A stretch of 64,000 nucleotides of DNA from Butyriboletus loyo (lineage: Eukaryota > Basidiomycota > Agaricomycetes > Boletales > Boletaceae), in contig JBBPSI010000018.1 of the NCBI GenBank assembly GCA_038093515.1, positions 176,858-240,857 of the forward strand. Reading direction: 5' to 3'. Position 1 is the stretch's first letter. Each line of letters begins with the position of its first letter. This document shows positions 60,627-64,000 of the stretch, piece by piece. The position numbers were made by a program, and so were the translations under genes. Below the pieces are notes generated by a model. It had not been told where the DNA came from, ran no database searches, and saw only the letters and a list, made by a program, of their open reading frames with translations.

Positions 60627-62696
60627 ATGTCGGTAGCTGTTGTCCCCACCGAACATGAGGCAAATCAAACCCCCCGGCGCGCTGGATGGTCTGCCAAACT
60701 TTACCACGTTGGATGGCAGTTGTATCACCATGCAACCAAGCATACAGGTGTTGGGATCGTTTGCTCAGTGGCCTATTTCGACCCGTGAGTTTTCCAAGCA
60801 TTGATCATGGCATCGATATATTGACCGGTGCTCCAGCGGGAACTGGGTTGTCGATTTACAGGCTGGCTCGCTGTATGGATACAGCTTATTGTTCACTGTT
60901 CTCCTCGCTGGGATGATTTCCAGCTTTTTGCAGGTCGGAATGTTTATCTCGCCGCAGGCTGCCATCTCTGATCCATCTCACAGGTACTTGCAGCTCGTTT
61001 AGGGGTCGTAACGGGACTCAGTAAATTCGTTCGTCGTTTGTTCGATCCAAGTTAACTCTTGCACAGACCTTGCTTCACACTGTCGCCTGTTGTTTCACGA
61101 CCGCCCGCGGCACAAGTTATTGTGGAGATGGGGTGTTCTCTACCCACTTTACCTTGTCGCCGAGATCGCTATCGTTTGCACCGATTTGGCGGAAATGCTG
61201 GGATCTGCAATCGCGCTCGTTATCCTATTTCCTGCGCTCCCACTGTGGTCAACTGTCTTATTGACCGCCACCGACGTCATGCTGATCCTCGCTATCGAGA
61301 ATCCATTGAAGAGCAGACCGGTGAAGCTATTCGAAGCTCTTATTGCTGCTTTGGTGTGTAAGAGGTTGTCTTCCCTCAACGGACTTCTGAATACTCGTTA
61401 AAGGTTCTGGCCACACTCATCTGCTTAGCACTCATTATCTCCAGAGTGACCGTCAATTGGGGAAACGCACTTCACGGATTTCTTCCGTCCAAAGAGCTTT
61501 TCGCAAGCGGTTCTCTCTACACTTGTATGTACTTCCTATCTCCCTGTACGACTACTCACCCTGTTTCAGCTGTGGGGATCGTGGGTGCCACTGTTATGCC
61601 GCACACCCTGTTCCTTGGATCCCATCTCGCAACGCAAGACCGATTGGCAAAATACTCAGAACAAGATTTACCAAAACTCTCGGAGATGTCATCTTCCCAA
61701 CAGACGACATTCTCCCAGCGCATGCTTCGATCCATACGTTACATGTTCAGTTGGAGAAGATTGTTCAGTATCTCCCACTCGGATGAGACCACATATCCGC
61801 CGAATGTCTTGACACACGCTGATCGGGAGAATAACAAGCTCGACTTCGTCAAATCCCATATATACCACGGTATGATCGACGTCGCAACAAGCTTGATGAC
61901 TTTTGCTGTTATTATTAACTCCTTGTAAGTATGCAAAGGCGAACTTGCTGGGCACCGTTCACCTCGTCCCAGGATCCTCATTCTTTCGAGCGCTGTTTTC
62001 TATTACAACTCGGGAGCTTACGGGAGCCAGTCCCCAGCGAGCCTATTCGATGCCTATTCACTAATTAAAAATGGCATAGGAGATGGCAAGTGTATTTCGT
62101 TTCACAACACTCACTTGCTGATTGGAAGGTAGGTGCTGCTCGTATTTTTGCTCTGGCCCTGCTTGCTTCGGGCCAAAGTGCGTCCATTGTTGCTACCGTG
62201 GCTGGTCAGAGCGTCTCGGAAGGTTTCTTACACTGGAAAGTTTCGGTAATACATTCTTCACTTGACTTTCCACGAGCATTGATGGTTGTTCCCATAGCCC
62301 ACGCTTCGCCGCCTTATTACTCGCGTCCTTGGGCTTATCCCCTCCGTCATAGTCGCTTCCGTCGTAGGCGAAAACGGTATAAATACATTGCTGGTCGGAA
62401 CCCAGGTTGCGTTGTCCATCATTCTTCCATTCATCATCTTTCCGCTCGTCTATCTCACGTCTTCATCACGCATCATGACAGTCAAGTCGCGGTCCAAGTC
62501 TGCATCTCCAACCCCAATCCCTTCTGATTTCCCTTCGCTCCAGGCTGCCGACCGTGTTGATGCGTCGAGAACCAACGAGGTTGATTTCGAAGATAAAGTG
62601 GTTGACTTTAGCAGCGGCAAGATTGTGACGGCCGTTGGGTATTTCATGTGGCTTATCATCCTGACGGCCAATGTCTATGCATTGGCTACGTCGTGA
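60627..62696 (+). CDS. Nramp divalent metal transporter (Smf-like)
   Basis: Proton-coupled Mn2+/Fe2+ carrier. The start at 60627 gives MSVAVVPTEHEANQTPRRAG. TM1 carries the metal-binding motif FDPGNW. Then come VLAARLGVVTGL and DLASHC, LYLVAEIAIVCTDLAEMLGS (TM3) and NPLKSRPVKLFEALIAALV. TM6 reads AVGIVGATVMPHTLFLGSH with the Ala and Met that coordinate metal. A hydrophilic loop of about 100 residues (MSSSQQTTFSQRMLRSIRYM onward) separates TM6 and TM7, as in yeast Smf1-3. Later exons include RIFALALLASGQSASIVATV. The end is YFMWLIILTANVYALATS at the TGA 62694-62696. About nine introns. Metal specificity and membrane (plasma or vacuolar) cannot be told. Confidence 0.92.
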
Positions 62697-63501
62697 AGTA
62701 GAATGAATTGATACGTTGCTAGACAGTGGACCGGACATGTGTGTAGACTACCAACGTGTTTATCGTGGTCGTACTAAAATATGCCCTAAGTGAACTGAAG
62801 GTGGAATACGAACGGGTCCGATAGCATTGATTTGGGTGGGGTGGACAAATCATCAGCGCATCGCCGAACAAGACGCAAGGTCTAAATAGTAAAAAGTAGA
62901 TTCGGCGAGGATTGATGCAACGATTGCATCGGAGCTCCGACGGCCAACATACGTTACGTGTACCTTCCAACGCCATCCAAGTTATTATATCGCCCGAGCA
63001 GGTTGTCAGTGTCAATGCATGTCAAAAGGGCTGACGGCGGAAAACCCTTGAAACAAGACGTACACGCCTTTTTTCCAGGACGACACTACAGGCGTAAGAA
63101 TTTTACTTTTACTTTTACTTTTTTCTTCTTCTGGTACTGTTTGTGGAGCTTACTGCTGCGGAACGTCACGTCGTCACTTTGCGACTCGCGGTGCGATCGT
63201 CGTCGGTGAAACACACGTTGACGAAATCACGACGATAGATCCAAGACAGATGCATGTTTGAGATCGCGGTGTCTGTACAGCGGGACCGAGATACTTTACC
63301 CGTTCGTCAATACGATCCAAATCTGGGGCCCATCCAGAATGTGAGCAGAAAGTGGACTCCGATTTTCAATCTAGTCAGATCAGGTGAAAACTGAGAGTAC
63401 TGTAATACATTGACGATAGCCGTGTTTCCCCAATCGACGAACTGACTATGATATGAGAGATACTGGTCGAAAGTTATTACGGCGTCATGATCATCATCTG
63501 C
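62697..63501. other. Intergenic region with a short microsatellite
   Basis: About 800 bp without a gene. ORF 62719-63015 (-) and 62958-63209 (+) are unrecognised. A TTTTAC repeat lies at 63101-63118. Confidence 0.45.
63101..63118. repeat. (TTTTAC)3 microsatellite
   Basis: Three perfect copies of the hexamer TTTTAC, followed by a T/C-rich run to about 63130. Confidence 0.8.
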
Positions 63502-63914
63502 CTAGCAAACAGGCTTGGTTGATGCGGTACTGCAGTTGATTGACGCCTCGACAGCCCTCATACGGTCCTGGAATGACCATCAGAAACAAATCTAGTATAT
63601 TAAATGGCCACTTACTTCAAGGGACTTGATGCATTCTTCGAATTTCAAGTGGATCTGGTTAACTGCGAGTAGTGCCAGGATAGGATATGAGTGTTGGGGC
63701 GGGTGGGCAAAGAAATTCCCAAGTCATTAAGCATGGTAAAATTGTCAGAGGCCTCTTGGACAGACTCTTGGACAGGCGAGGAAGGAAGCACTGAAATCAT
63801 TGTCACTGAGTGCATGACTGATAGTGGACTGGGGAGGGTTAGGGGAAGCCTCACATCACAGGCCGTGGTATTTAACTCCTCCATATGAGTAGCACCAATG
63901 GCCGTCATCGTCAA
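63502..63914 (-). CDS. Small hypothetical spliced gene
   Basis: Possible gene with MTMTAIGATHMEELN at the start (63914 or the next ATG). A middle segment reads SSPVQESVQEASDNFTMLND then LGISLPTRP. A helical exon reads NQIHLKFEECIKSLE and is followed by a clean intron (GTAAGT ... TTCCAG) and DRMRAVEASINCSTASTKPV, ending Cys-stop at 63502-63504. The joined helix looks like a short coiled coil. About 100 residues; family not recognised. The first splice is uncertain. Confidence 0.35.
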
Positions 63915-64000
63915 TGAACAGACAAGGAAATACGGATTTTATAAAGATAGCGTACTACAAAGCGTTTACACGACAAACAGCGGACATGTAACGCTGCCAG

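Noticed and set aside
1..64000. CRISPR arrays, rRNA and tRNA genes
   Set aside because: No spaced direct repeats and no cloverleaf-like segments with a proper T-arm were seen; a GTTCGAATCC-like string at 17434 has no matching acceptor stem.

Overview
This window is nuclear DNA from a filamentous basidiomycete, most likely Agaricomycotina. Nearly every gene is broken by many short introns of about 45-75 bp with GT..AG (occasionally GC..AG) borders. Genes lie on both strands, often only 100-200 bp apart, and the proteins read as fungal: Dml1/Misato, Dop1, Snu114, Coq1, Fmt1, Bmt5, Fip1, an ING-type PHD protein and an Nramp transporter. The exact genus cannot be fixed from the sequence. Gene spans run from start to stop codon and include introns; protein assignments come from joining exon translations by eye.

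Layout. 1-12.8 kb: tail of a germinal-centre kinase (+), AP-3 delta (-), a TBC Rab-GAP (+), a MATE transporter (-) and Dml1/Misato (-). 12.8-21.8 kb: a gene-poor accessory island holding a tandem duplication of an MFS transporter gene, an insertion with a sacsin-like protein fragment, and long stretches with no recognisable gene. 21.8-37.9 kb: a MYND protein, prefoldin 1, Snu114, calnexin, a roadblock/LAMTOR2-like protein, Coq1, methylcrotonyl-CoA carboxylase alpha and an Ssp120-like EF-hand protein. 38.2-48.2 kb: the 6.7 kb dop1 gene, mitochondrial Fmt1 and a possible INO80 subunit. 48.7-62.7 kb: ATP synthase subunit e, an RbAp48/Msi1/Hat2 WD40 protein, Bmt5, mitochondrial uL10, Fip1, an ING-family PHD protein, a small unknown protein, RNase H1 with an unusual C-terminal extension, and an Nramp transporter. 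The last 1.3 kb holds one weak small gene.

How the genes relate. The housekeeping blocks are a normal fungal mix with no sign of a biosynthetic cluster. Several genes serve endomembrane traffic (AP-3 delta, TBC GAP, Dop1, LAMTOR2-like, Ssp120-like, calnexin) and several serve mitochondria (Coq1, MCC alpha, Fmt1, uL10m, ATP synthase e), but this looks like ordinary gene mixing. No CRISPR array, tRNA, rRNA or intact transposon was seen. The most interesting observations are the MFS tandem duplication with an apparent gene-conversion tract, the sacsin-like fragment inserted in one copy's flank, the repeat-bearing tail of RNase H1, and an acidic dileucine motif in the long N-terminal tail of the MATE protein.
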